Positions 36,730 to 47,167 of a stretch of DNA of 64,000 nucleotides are shown one piece after another (the first letter of the stretch is position 1; the number at the start of each line of letters is the position of its first letter). Below the pieces are notes generated by a model. The model saw nothing but the letters and a program-made list of their open reading frames with translations, did no database searches and was not told the origin of the DNA. Both the position numbers and the translations under genes were made by a program. Origin of the DNA: an uncultured Lachnospiraceae bacterium (lineage in GTDB: Bacteria > Bacillota > Clostridia > Lachnospirales > Lachnospiraceae); NCBI GenBank assembly GCA_934432595.1, contig CAKRYR010000010.1:1-64000 (forward strand), in the 5' to 3' direction.

Positions 36730-36759
36730 ATTCCTATTAAATAATAATTATATGTTACC

Positions 36760-39700
36760 TTAGTTACGAGGGAATGCTGTTCTTCTTACAATATATACTG
36801 CTTCTGTGTCATCTTTTCTAGGCATATGCGAGTATAAATACAACATCTTGCTTCCTGTCTCACAATCTTTTATAAGCTCACTATCAATATACATTGTATA
36901 ATATACATTTTCTTTCAAGTTATACTTATTATTAACAGCTTGTACCCTTTCTCCATCTGGACCATAGATCTTAATATACTTACTATCTACATAACTAGAT
37001 GTATCCTTTACATTTTTTGATGTTGTTACTGCAAAATCTAATAATCCTAAGTTTGTCTTATCTATGTAGAATCTTATCGGTTCACCTAATCTAACATCAT
37101 ATCTGTTTGTATCGTATGCATAGAATATTTTACATATGATATTTCCTAATTCATCTACATAATCTTCACCATTTTCAATATATATATCATTCTTAGGTAT
37201 CCTTAAGTTTTCGAATATAATTGATGGTACATCTGAATTATCAACTTTAATAAATATATCATATGCTTCTTGCAATTCTGCACTTGGTGTATTACCATTT
37301 TCATCTGTTAAGACTATATTATAATTCTCATCAATTTTAAAGTATACTTCTTGCGGTTGATATTCATATGCAGCTGGAACATTAGTCTGTTTTAGCTTAT
37401 AAATATTCGACGGTGTGTCCTTTACTGTTGGAAGTATATTTTCTCTAATAAACCATTCGAGTGATGTTATTTTACAACTTCTTGTCTCTACATCTGTAAC
37501 CTCCGAACCATCGTTAGTCGCAAATTTACCTGTAAGCTCAAAGGTTGAACCATTTATCGGTTTAACAAAATCCTCATCAACATTTATTATCTTAATATCA
37601 ATAGACTCGTCTACCATCTTTACAACCTTGTCACCTAAAATTGTTCCTTTTGAATTCTTAACATTACCACATTGGTCTATAGAGAATACAACATCTGAAG
37701 TATACTTATATCCATATGGAGCATCTGTTTCAATTATTCTATAGCTTCCAACTGGTAATCCGTATACAGTTACATTAGGCTTCAAATCTTTTACTCGTAA
37801 AGAAATATCATCAGTAATAACATTCCAGAAGGATTGTGTTATGCTATCCTTATCATTACTTACAATCTTAAATGAGCCTCCTTTTAATTGTTTATTATTA
37901 AGACCTAGTTTCTTAAAGTCAAATCTTGTCTTAATATTAGGTAATACATTATTTGTCATAACCTTACCATTATATTGTATATAAATATTCTCATTTAAAT
38001 GAGTCGTATCATTTACAGTAGATGCATTTACTACAAATGAGTATTCACTTGTTGGAAGTGCATATCCTGGTAAAGCTTTTACTTCTTTTAATGTATATTT
38101 ACCCCAAGGTAATTTACTAATATGTACATTGCCTTTCTCTCTATTCTTACCTGTAGATGATACTGTCAATGTTCCTGAAGTCGAACATACATAATCATTA
38201 CCTGTAATTATGTCTCCTACATACTTTTTAGCACCTGTTCCATCTTCATTAGCATATTTATATAACTCAAATTTTACACCATCAAGCATAGTCTTAGTTA
38301 CATCATCTTGTTTACTAAATGATAATTCACCTAACTTACGTTTATTAACTAAACCATTTGCAGTAATTAGGCTACCCCATCCAGATTCTACACCAATTTC
38401 AGGTACTACAGCTGCCGCCGGTGTTAATGTAGGTTCTGATGCAGTTGTAAATCTATTAGCTTTATTTAATACACTTTTTGATTCATATATACCTCTACCT
38501 TCCACCGAGTTAGTGTTATTAATATTAACAGTCTGTCTGAGGTTTTCATTGTCAACATTAAATGCACATTCAAATGAATAGCCATCCTCATAATCAGGTT
38601 CTCCATATATATCTAATTTATCAACATAACCTCTAACTGCTTTTGTTTCTACAAGTCTATAAAGACCTAACTTTTGAACTTCAAAACTAATATTTCCATT
38701 TTTATCTGCTGTCATATTCTCAACTGCAGTATCAACATATCCTTGTCTATTAAACTCTCTCTTATACAAAATAAACTTAGTTCCTTGAAGTCCCTTATTA
38801 TTTACAGCATCATATTTCTTTAACTTAACTAGCAAATTCAAAGTATTGGATAATGAGTAATCATACTCATGTGTTGCATCATCAAATGTAGGAATATCTG
38901 GTGTCTCTGTTACGAAATATCTTGGTGGTACGGCACTTTGAACTACCTTATATTTTATCATAGTCTTACCATCATAAGTGTATTTTGGCATATTAATCAA
39001 CGTTGCCTTCCATACATTTGCTGTACTTGTATCCCACTTCAAATTATAGAAACTAGGGGATAATTTCACAAAACCTCTGCCATAGTCAGCATATACATCA
39101 ATATTAAATTTCTTAGTCTGAGCTGTAGTAGGTCTAACGTTATCATGATTATTATCATCATCCCAATTCATTGTTATATTAAGTGAAACTGTCCTTAATG
39201 TATTAGTAACTTCAGTATAATTATTATCCGTATATACTGTTCCACCTTCTTCTAAATCAGCATTTAACATTGTATATGCTTTATTAATAGCTTGATCTAC
39301 ATTATTAACTTTAGTTTCAACTGCTCTATAATATATACGCTTATTATCTAGTGTATACTTAGGAATCTTTTGGTATATCATAGATGAAGTTGAAGCATTA
39401 TCACGATTATTTACGTACATTTCTCGTTCTCTTAACACACCCTTATCATCTAACGAATCTTCCCAAGTTTCATCATCACCTATCTTTTGTTGTAGCTTAA
39501 ATTTAGCTCTAAACTGTCTAATATTAGTAGGCAAAACTCTATCATTATTAGACCATTTCTTTTTCATAGTATAGTCTAGTTGTTGTACATTGGTAAATGT
39601 GTACTTATCCATCTTACCAGGTTCTGCATCGGATGTAACAATATCTGTATGACACTTATACCATGCATTAGTAGTAATCTCATACAACTTATATGTTAAA

Positions 39701-42700
39701 TCTTTACCGTTTTCATCATATGCTGGCATCTCCATCCATGATACAGCTGGACCGTCTTTTTTAATCCTCTTAGTAAGTTTACTTGGATAACTAGTATAGG
39801 AAACACCACCATTATTAGATTTTCTAAGTTCAATATCTACTGCATAATAGCTAGCAGTATCATCTTTACACCATTTCTTTTCTGCCTCTACAAGATATAC
39901 TCTATTCTTAGAATCATCCTTATTAGCAATTTCATTTGTAATCATCCTCAAGTCTAAATCCATATAATTTGCTTTACTATCAGCCGAACATGACCAAGCA
40001 GTTGTATCATATTTAGACACATCATCATAATTATGATATGTTTTTCTTGCATATATTTTATAGCCAGATCCGCTATTAATTACACTAACATTTTGTGGAT
40101 GCTTATAATAAGAATCTTGTACTGTACACAACACTGCTCTATAATGTAGAGCAACGCTAGTCTCCTCATCTGATTTCCCAATTCTTTCAAGTGGTAGTGA
40201 ATCAAATTTCTTTTTCCATACAGTATTTCCATTAGCATCTGTAGTAGCATTTGAACTATTAATTTCAAGCACAATAGGTTTGCCATCTATATCAGTAACT
40301 TGTGTCCACTTTGTACTCGCATCTGGATGTTTACCTTCAACCTGATCTGTTGCCTCAAGTTTAACATATACTTTTCCCAAACGAGTCTGATAATAATTCT
40401 TAACATCATCCCAATTAACATTAATAGTAATATCTGTTGTTCTCATACTATTAACTATCTCTGTCACATTATTATCATTACTATTTACACTCATAACATA
40501 GGCACCTATTTCATTAGATCCTTCTCTAAATGGAGTCTTACCTATATGAGTTTCTACACACTGATACTCTACTTCTTTCTTTGTATCAGGCGTATTATCG
40601 CCATCTGTATCAACCATAATTTTACTTGGTAAATTAACAAATACATATCTCCAGGTATTATCTTTAGTATTAGCAACAACATTAACTTTATTAAGCACTT
40701 TTGTTACAACCTTACTTGGGTCTTTTGGATCCGCAACATCTGCCCATTTGGCATCTTCTCCTTTAACCCTTCTCTGCAACTTCATAGTAACACTCTTCGG
40801 TCTAAATTTATACTTATTATCACCGTCAATCCAGTGTTTCTTAACCTCACAAGTTCCATTAAGAGAGTTAGTAATAGTCGTCATGTTAACAACTTTATTA
40901 TCATATATTCCACTTGATACCTCACTATGATCTACACAGTAATCTGAATCTTTAGCAAGGACTTCTTTAACAACATATATATATGGTTGTCCATTTGGTG
41001 CATATTGAGCTAAGTTATGAATCTCATAATACCACTCAACATTATTAGACTGCACGCTTCCCCAGCTAATATATCTTTTCTTATTCTTATCTAATCCCGT
41101 TGCATTTTCTTCTTCAAATGATACCTGATATCTAGCTATACCATTATTATATCCTGGCTCACTATTAGTATATCTGTATAATTCTAGGCTAATGCTTTCT
41201 GGTCTCAATTTATAGAAATTCTTATAATCATTCCATGCCTTTATTCCTGTAACTGTATTCTTAGCCGCAGGATCATACTTATTAGTAATTTTTACTTTTG
41301 TAATGTTATCTTTTTCAGCCCCCGTTGTCCCTATGATTTTCTTTACATCTTTAATGTATATACCTTGAGTACCATTAGCTTTAGTATTCTGATCACCTGT
41401 ATAACTTACAGAATATCCATTTATCTTTTCTTCCTGTACATAATAATGGTATCTATCACCTCTAGGAGAATATATCAATAAGTCTTCAAATTTAACTTTA
41501 TTATACTTACCTTGTATATCCTCTGGTTTTATTACCCTAGCTTCTACAAACTCCATTTTAGAAATATCTCTTGGTTCATCTTCCGTTGTCTTATCATGCA
41601 CTACTCCAATATAGCGATAGAGATTAATTTTCACTTCAGGATACTGTACTTGACTTTGCTCCTCATCTGGCACATCACTCATATCCCACTTCTTAGTTAC
41701 AACAATACTTCTTCTATTAGAATCAATATTAAATTCATTAACAATCGAATTATTTACATATGAAACCTTGTATAATTCACCTTCTTCGCACTTACCTGCT
41801 GTAGATATATTCTCCTTGTTTTCTTGTAAATAATATGTATATGCTCGTCCATAATCATCATATTTTTGTAATGGATTGCCAGCGTCGTCATCAACAAATT
41901 TATACTGTGTTGCACCACCTTTTAATTCAAAAGTATTAATAAGATGTCCATTATCAGATGTTCCTGCCTCCTTTCTGTATAATTTTACAATAGGAACAGG
42001 CAAATCTGCCAACTCAAATCCTGCTATATTTTTCCATATCTTCTCACCTTTAATCTCTATTGTATCATTTAATAGATTCACAATTTTACCATTAGCATAC
42101 ACTTTGTCAGTTGTAGTAGAATAAGGGTCTTTATTCTCATATGAAGTAATATACTTAAAGCCAGTATTACTTTCACTTGACTCTTTATCTGCATTATTTA
42201 ATTTTTCTGTTACATAATATACATATTCCTTACCGAATGCATCATACTTATCTAAGTTCTTAAAGGTTATCTTCCAATTATAGTCATTATCTTTTCCGGC
42301 CTCTTCCCAAACTTGATTAGCATATTCATCTATAGGAGTTGGTGCTGCAGGTCCAGCCGTATTGTTAACATAACGATATAAAGACAAATATATATCTGGT
42401 CTAGTGTTATTTCCAATAGCCTCATCTTTCCATTGTTGATATACTACAAAATCAATCTTAGACTTTAATTTACACAAACATGTATATTCAATACTGTCAT
42501 TATGTTTTAAATTCTCCTTTCCATTATACTTTGTATACTTATAATTAATTGTTCCTGTATAATCTCCACCATCAGTTGAATACTTAATTTCCGTTGTTCC
42601 ATCAGCTTTATATAATTTTGGCAATTCTTTAATAGTATATTTATATAACAAACCATTCTCATCAAATTTTGGTTGGCGTTTAATAGTATATGTCCATGTA

Positions 42701-45700
42701 CATATACCATTCTCATCCTCTACTGCAAAATTACTGTTCTCAGTATTTTTTAATGAAGTGTCTAACTCAATTTTTTTAGTTTTACCACCTATAGTATACA
42801 ACGTAAATACCGCTTTACTTGGTCTTATTCCTTTAACATTACCACTATCTTGCCATTGTTGTTTAATTACTATATCAACAAATTCCTTACGTGTATTCTC
42901 TACCTTAACCGACATTACGTCTAATTTTCCATCCTTAGGAATTAATACTTTTCTAGTTATTAATACATCATATTGAAATCTATCTGTTGTTAACGTATGT
43001 TTTTCCTTCTTAGTATATTGTTCACCTGTTTCTTTACCATTTTCCATAATTGGTTCTACTGTAGGTTCTGATGTATATTCTTTATCTGGTTCTGATGTAT
43101 ATTTTTTTCCATCATCACCCACCAAAACTTCCCTAATCGTAGAATCTTTATATTCCATATGTTTAGGACTTTTTACAGCCATTTGATTATTCCAGAATTT
43201 TAAAGCATTCAATTCTACCTCTACATCATTAGTACCATCTGGAACTAATGTCATCTCTGGTGTTGGTGTTGGTTCTGGCTTTGACGTCTCTGTTGGTTCT
43301 AAAGTTCCTGTTACTTCTGATGCCTCTGTTGGTTCTACTGTTATTGGGGCTTGTGATGTATCTATATTTGCCGTTGGCGTCGCAGTTGGCTTTGGTGTTG
43401 GTGTTGGCTCTGGCGTTGGCGTAACAACAGGAACCCACGTATATTCTGGTGTACTTATCTTTATTTTTACATTATATCTATTAAGTACATCTCCATCATC
43501 ATTCCATAACTTACCAGCTGTAACCAAATGACCTGGGACATCTCGTCTCATATTAGTTAACACTGTTCCTTGATCCGTATTATTATATGCTATGATCCAA
43601 GAATCCCCCCCGTTACTATTATTTGCATCATGAATTGTATAATTAATAGCATAACCTTCATCAGTATATTGTGGCAAACCTGGTATTTCCTTTACAATCC
43701 AATCCCCTGTCTCATTAGTATAATCAAATGTTTTACATGATGATTCCTTTCCATCCTTAGCTAAATTATAAAGATAACCCTTACCATTAGTATCCATTAC
43801 AATTTTATACTTAAATTCCTTCTTATCAACTGATATTCCAGTTAAATATGATGTTTGTTTTACAGGTGTTACTCCATCCCAAATTGTTACAAATGTGTAC
43901 TTTTTCTCCGTAACAATCGTATTCTCAACATTACATACATATGATTTAACATTCTCATATTTTATAGATGAACCGACTTCCTCTAATGAGCTACATTTTC
44001 CTTCATAATCATTTTTTATTTCTTTATCTTCATTAGTTTCTTCTCCATATTGATTTATTACTTTAGCATGCCCTTTTATTGAAAACTTTAAAGAACAATT
44101 ATCGTTACTATCATAATCTAATTTCACATTTCCATCTTTTTCTGTATTTATACCAGCCTCAATTACTTTTTTATCCTCATATTTTTTTCCGTTACTATCA
44201 TAAGGATTAATCAATACTTCTACTGTTCCTCTTGTTTTTAACACACCAAAATCTGTAATTTCTGCCTTTTCATCATTTAATGGTGTAATCTCACTATATG
44301 TATTAGATAAATGGCTCTTTCCAAGTATCTTAAATTCTACCTTAGCTCCTTCTAAATCACTCATTGCAGAAGCCGCATTCCATATTTTATTTATTTTAAC
44401 ACTTATCTTTCCTTTTCTTGTACTAGTTATAGTTCCGCCATTATCAATAAAACCTGTTACCCTAGACTTTTCATCTTTACTTGTATTTTCAAGTTGTATT
44501 CTACTATCTCTCACACTAAAAGCAGACTCATAGTAAGAGCCCTCTTTATCATCTGTTAATTCATCCATACTCTCCATTATAAAGTATATATATTCATTAC
44601 CTTCTTCATCATATTTGGGAATACAATAATTATCTGCTAAATTTTTTATAGTAGATTTATCAAATTTTATCTCCTCAACATTAACATTTCCTGCTTCTTG
44701 TGCCGTTTTGTCAGATGTTTTTAAAATATAAGATAATATTATATCTTCTCCACTATTATCTTTAGCTATAACTCTAGCAGATTTTGCTATATCTATAGTA
44801 AAATCATTTGAATTCTTCTTTGCATATCTCCATAAAGTAACTCTTGTCTTTGGTCTCTTCACATTTGAATCATCTTTCCACACTTTTGTTGATTTAAAAA
44901 CATATTTACTATCAGAAGTATGTATAATTAATTGTCCATCATAACATCTATCTGATACTGTCTCTGTTGCACCTTTATTATAATAGCTTACCTTGTATTC
45001 ATCAGCACCAGTATAGCCATTCTTTTTAATCGTCTTTATCTTCTTAGTTACTTTTCCTGTATCATCTAGCTCTCCTTCGATTAATACATAAGTAATCTTA
45101 TTATTGTACTTATCATATTGTGGTAAATCCTTTTTTATCTCCAATTCCCATCTATTTTTACTACTTATAATATTTTTTTCATCTGAATTAAGAACAACTT
45201 CAGAATATTTATTACCAACACAACTATATAATTTTAGGTTTTCTTTCACCTGATTTATTGTTGGACGAATAGTATCAACTTTATCTCCATTATCAAGCCA
45301 TAAAAGTGTAGCACTAAATTTTCCTTTCAATGTATTATAAAAAATACTATCCTTTGAATCATATTCATACATATATGCTGTATTATTAGTTGTCTGCACT
45401 ACCTTATAATATATCTCTTTTCCATCTATAGTTGTATTTGGTAGATTTTCATAATAATATGACTTTATATTATCATCCTTTACTATGCCTTCTTTAACTT
45501 CTATATATTCAGGCACACTTATAAGACCTAACTTTGCTATATTGCTACTTGTAATATCTTGATATGTTTTATCATCAATAGAATACTGTAGCTTAAAACT
45601 TGGCTTAGGTCTCTTGTCATTATAGTTATCTATCCACTTAACCTTCCATTCGACTTTTTTATTCTGTGCAGCATTTTGTATAAATACATTATATTGCTTA

Positions 45701-46548
45701 ACTGTATTTGATGCTTGAACAGAATTAAGTTTAAAGGAATTTAATGGCTTAACATTTTGTTGTAAACTAACCTCCCCACCACTATGCTTATATGATAAAT
45801 TATATGACACTAATGTATAATTCTTTTTATCGTTCTGAGATACTAAACAATCTAAACCTATAGGAACGTTAACTGTTGAACCACTTTTATCTGAATTTGA
45901 TACACGCACTGTTTTCTGGGCACTCCTATTTTCTAATGAATTTGTTACTTTTACATTCACATCAAAAGAAGTAGATGTATTCTCTTCTCCTATTACTCCA
46001 GTTTTAATATTTAAAGGCACAGTGATAGGCTGTAATATCATATTACTATCACCACTAGCTGCACCAGTAGTTTTATCAAATGTAATTTTGGAACTTGACA
46101 CATTATTATAGAAATTAACTCCATTAACTTGGACTTGACAATAATTAACATGGGCTATACCTCTACCAAAAGAAAATGTTTTTGGTATATTGCTTATTGT
46201 AAATTTACCACCACCATTACCATCATGAATAAATTGCAAATGATAATTTCCATCTGCATTAGTAGATTGTAGATCTTTAGTTGCAGATAAACCATCACCA
46301 TCGTCAAATTCAATTTGCATAAATAGTTTCATTTTTGAATAATCAAAAGTCAGTGGCCTGATTGCATCTTTCCAATCATCCTTTCCACTGTATCTAATAA
46401 TTCCTTCAATTGTATATGTATCGGGTGTTGCAGCTTCAGCTACCATTACCCAATCTACACTGCTAAATAATTGAAATATCATAATTGCGGTCAATAATAA
46501 TGCAACTATATTTTTTGTCTTCCTATTTGATAAAACTAACCTTATCAT
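36760..46548 (-). CDS. Giant secreted Cna-B/SpaA-type repeat protein
   Basis: 3262 residues, the largest gene here. It opens with a basic region and signal peptide (IVALLLTAIMIFQLFSS, probable cleavage after AEAA). By eye there are about sixteen divergent Cna-B-type modules, each with a W-x-D/N-D...RP opening (for example KVWKDDSNVKRPKTRVTLWRY split as KVWKDDSN and RPKTRVTLWRY) and a later YDENGKEYxYxVxE-like strand. A Pro/Thr/Glu linker lies at about residues 1036-1100. Four SpaA-like modules, with LQGTKFILYK, LDGVKFELYK and PVGSYRIIETDAPYGY, occupy about 2570-3090. The C-terminal domain ends YIVRRTAFPRN without an LPxTG motif, hydrophobic helix or Lys/Arg tail. The modules probably form isopeptide-stabilised rods. 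GGGAGG precedes the ATG. Confidence 0.88.
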   Translation of the reverse strand: MIRLVLSNRKTKNIVALLLTAIMIFQLFSSVDWVMVAEAATPDTYTIEGIIRYSGKDDWKDAIRPLTFDYSKMKLFMQIEFDDGDGLSATKDLQSTNADGNYHLQFIHDGNGGGKFTISNIPKTFSFGRGIAHVNYCQVQVNGVNFYNNVSSSKITFDKTTGAASGDSNMILQPITVPLNIKTGVIGEENTSTSFDVNVKVTNSLENRSAQKTVRVSNSDKSGSTVNVPIGLDCLVSQNDKKNYTLVSYNLSYKHSGGEVSLQQNVKPLNSFKLNSVQASNTVKQYNVFIQNAAQNKKVEWKVKWIDNYNDKRPKPSFKLQYSIDDKTYQDITSSNIAKLGLISVPEYIEVKEGIVKDDNIKSYYYENLPNTTIDGKEIYYKVVQTTNNTAYMYEYDSKDSIFYNTLKGKFSATLLWLDNGDKVDTIRPTINQVKENLKLYSCVGNKYSEVVLNSDEKNIISSKNRWELEIKKDLPQYDKYNNKITYVLIEGELDDTGKVTKKIKTIKKNGYTGADEYKVSYYNKGATETVSDRCYDGQLIIHTSDSKYVFKSTKVWKDDSNVKRPKTRVTLWRYAKKNSNDFTIDIAKSARVIAKDNSGEDIILSYILKTSDKTAQEAGNVNVEEIKFDKSTIKNLADNYCIPKYDEEGNEYIYFIMESMDELTDDKEGSYYESAFSVRDSRIQLENTSKDEKSRVTGFIDNGGTITSTRKGKISVKINKIWNAASAMSDLEGAKVEFKILGKSHLSNTYSEITPLNDEKAEITDFGVLKTRGTVEVLINPYDSNGKKYEDKKVIEAGINTEKDGNVKLDYDSNDNCSLKFSIKGHAKVINQYGEETNEDKEIKNDYEGKCSSLEEVGSSIKYENVKSYVCNVENTIVTEKKYTFVTIWDGVTPVKQTSYLTGISVDKKEFKYKIVMDTNGKGYLYNLAKDGKESSCKTFDYTNETGDWIVKEIPGLPQYTDEGYAINYTIHDANNSNGGDSWIIAYNNTDQGTVLTNMRRDVPGHLVTAGKLWNDDGDVLNRYNVKIKISTPEYTWVPVVTPTPEPTPTPKPTATPTANIDTSQAPITVEPTEASEVTGTLEPTETSKPEPTPTPEMTLVPDGTNDVEVELNALKFWNNQMAVKSPKHMEYKDSTIREVLVGDDGKKYTSEPDKEYTSEPTVEPIMENGKETGEQYTKKEKHTLTTDRFQYDVLITRKVLIPKDGKLDVMSVKVENTRKEFVDIVIKQQWQDSGNVKGIRPSKAVFTLYTIGGKTKKIELDTSLKNTENSNFAVEDENGICTWTYTIKRQPKFDENGLLYKYTIKELPKLYKADGTTEIKYSTDGGDYTGTINYKYTKYNGKENLKHNDSIEYTCLCKLKSKIDFVVYQQWKDEAIGNNTRPDIYLSLYRYVNNTAGPAAPTPIDEYANQVWEEAGKDNDYNWKITFKNLDKYDAFGKEYVYYVTEKLNNADKESSESNTGFKYITSYENKDPYSTTTDKVYANGKIVNLLNDTIEIKGEKIWKNIAGFELADLPVPIVKLYRKEAGTSDNGHLINTFELKGGATQYKFVDDDAGNPLQKYDDYGRAYTYYLQENKENISTAGKCEEGELYKVSYVNNSIVNEFNIDSNRRSIVVTKKWDMSDVPDEEQSQVQYPEVKINLYRYIGVVHDKTTEDEPRDISKMEFVEARVIKPEDIQGKYNKVKFEDLLIYSPRGDRYHYYVQEEKINGYSVSYTGDQNTKANGTQGIYIKDVKKIIGTTGAEKDNITKVKITNKYDPAAKNTVTGIKAWNDYKNFYKLRPESISLELYRYTNSEPGYNNGIARYQVSFEEENATGLDKNKKRYISWGSVQSNNVEWYYEIHNLAQYAPNGQPYIYVVKEVLAKDSDYCVDHSEVSSGIYDNKVVNMTTITNSLNGTCEVKKHWIDGDNKYKFRPKSVTMKLQRRVKGEDAKWADVADPKDPSKVVTKVLNKVNVVANTKDNTWRYVFVNLPSKIMVDTDGDNTPDTKKEVEYQCVETHIGKTPFREGSNEIGAYVMSVNSNDNNVTEIVNSMRTTDITINVNWDDVKNYYQTRLGKVYVKLEATDQVEGKHPDASTKWTQVTDIDGKPIVLEINSSNATTDANGNTVWKKKFDSLPLERIGKSDEETSVALHYRAVLCTVQDSYYKHPQNVSVINSGSGYKIYARKTYHNYDDVSKYDTTAWSCSADSKANYMDLDLRMITNEIANKDDSKNRVYLVEAEKKWCKDDTASYYAVDIELRKSNNGGVSYTSYPSKLTKRIKKDGPAVSWMEMPAYDENGKDLTYKLYEITTNAWYKCHTDIVTSDAEPGKMDKYTFTNVQQLDYTMKKKWSNNDRVLPTNIRQFRAKFKLQQKIGDDETWEDSLDDKGVLREREMYVNNRDNASTSSMIYQKIPKYTLDNKRIYYRAVETKVNNVDQAINKAYTMLNADLEEGGTVYTDNNYTEVTNTLRTVSLNITMNWDDDNNHDNVRPTTAQTKKFNIDVYADYGRGFVKLSPSFYNLKWDTSTANVWKATLINMPKYTYDGKTMIKYKVVQSAVPPRYFVTETPDIPTFDDATHEYDYSLSNTLNLLVKLKKYDAVNNKGLQGTKFILYKREFNRQGYVDTAVENMTADKNGNISFEVQKLGLYRLVETKAVRGYVDKLDIYGEPDYEDGYSFECAFNVDNENLRQTVNINNTNSVEGRGIYESKSVLNKANRFTTASEPTLTPAAAVVPEIGVESGWGSLITANGLVNKRKLGELSFSKQDDVTKTMLDGVKFELYKYANEDGTGAKKYVGDIITGNDYVCSTSGTLTVSSTGKNREKGNVHISKLPWGKYTLKEVKALPGYALPTSEYSFVVNASTVNDTTHLNENIYIQYNGKVMTNNVLPNIKTRFDFKKLGLNNKQLKGGSFKIVSNDKDSITQSFWNVITDDISLRVKDLKPNVTVYGLPVGSYRIIETDAPYGYKYTSDVVFSIDQCGNVKNSKGTILGDKVVKMVDESIDIKIINVDEDFVKPINGSTFELTGKFATNDGSEVTDVETRSCKITSLEWFIRENILPTVKDTPSNIYKLKQTNVPAAYEYQPQEVYFKIDENYNIVLTDENGNTPSAELQEAYDIFIKVDNSDVPSIIFENLRIPKNDIYIENGEDYVDELGNIICKIFYAYDTNRYDVRLGEPIRFYIDKTNLGLLDFAVTTSKNVKDTSSYVDSKYIKIYGPDGERVQAVNNKYNLKENVYYTMYIDSELIKDCETGSKMLYLYSHMPRKDDTEAVYIVRRTAFPRN

Positions 46549-46793
46549 ATAAAGCCTCCCTAAAAAACTATACGTTATTATATAATAATGTTGCCTATCC
46601 CTCTTTTAACTTTCCGCTTTTAAATATCCAATTTTTCACTTTATATTTAAATGAGATTTACTATGAATATAATAATTTAGAAGTTATTTATCCTCAAAAC
46701 AACGCGATATTGTTAGAAAATAACAACACCTAGATAATACACCTCATAAATTTTATACTCCATTTAAATCCTCATATTTTCTCCTATTACTAT

Positions 46794-46822
46794 ATTATAC
46801 ACCAAATTTTCTTTTTTGTACA
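46794..46822 (-). promoter_or_regulatory. Possible promoter of the giant repeat protein gene
   Basis: On the minus strand TATAAT (46794-46799) is preceded by 17 bp and TGTACA (46817-46822). The -10 is perfect but the -35 is poor, and it implies a leader of about 240 nt. Confidence 0.35.
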
Positions 46823-47055
46823 CCTTTCCCACATATGTATCTCACCTATCTCACACATTGGTAACAGTTAAACCAGTGATTTTGGATTACGCACGTTATT
46901 TTTCATATATCGACAAGTTTTTGTAATACTTTATAGCTTTTTTAAATTTTTTCTAAATTTTTTATTTATATTGACAAAAATATAACAATCTCTATTTATC
47001 CCCTAAAACCCAAGTAAAATCAGGATTTTTCCTTTTATTTCCAGTTATCTTAGCG

Positions 47056-47084
47056 TTGACTAATTCAATATTTATATCTATAAT
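47056..47084 (+). promoter_or_regulatory. Promoter of the pyruvate formate-lyase operon
   Basis: TTGACT (47056-47061), 17-bp spacer, TATAAT (47079-47084). Transcription would begin near 47091, giving a leader of about 77 nt that contains a short stem-loop. Confidence 0.75.
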
Positions 47085-47167
47085 TTATATGGTTCTTATT
47101 GTAACTTTCAATAAGATAATATATTTAGGATTAGTTATTTATAATAATTTGGAAGGGGATAAATTAA

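Larger units (their letters stand above)
46549..47167. other. Divergent spacer between the giant repeat gene and pflB
   Basis: 619 nt, very AT-rich. It holds the pflB promoter near its right end, a weaker promoter candidate for the giant gene at 46794-46822, and a stem TCTTATTG/CAATAAGA in the pflB leader at about 47095-47117. No other gene was found in it. Confidence 0.5.

Noticed and set aside
40080..42716. Several antisense or alternative frames inside the giant repeat gene
   Set aside because: They overlap an intact coding frame with clear domain repeats and have no ribosome binding sites.
43229..43440. Repetitive sequence as a possible CRISPR array or VNTR
   Set aside because: It encodes the Pro/Thr/Glu linker of the giant repeat protein; there are no regular repeat-spacer units.
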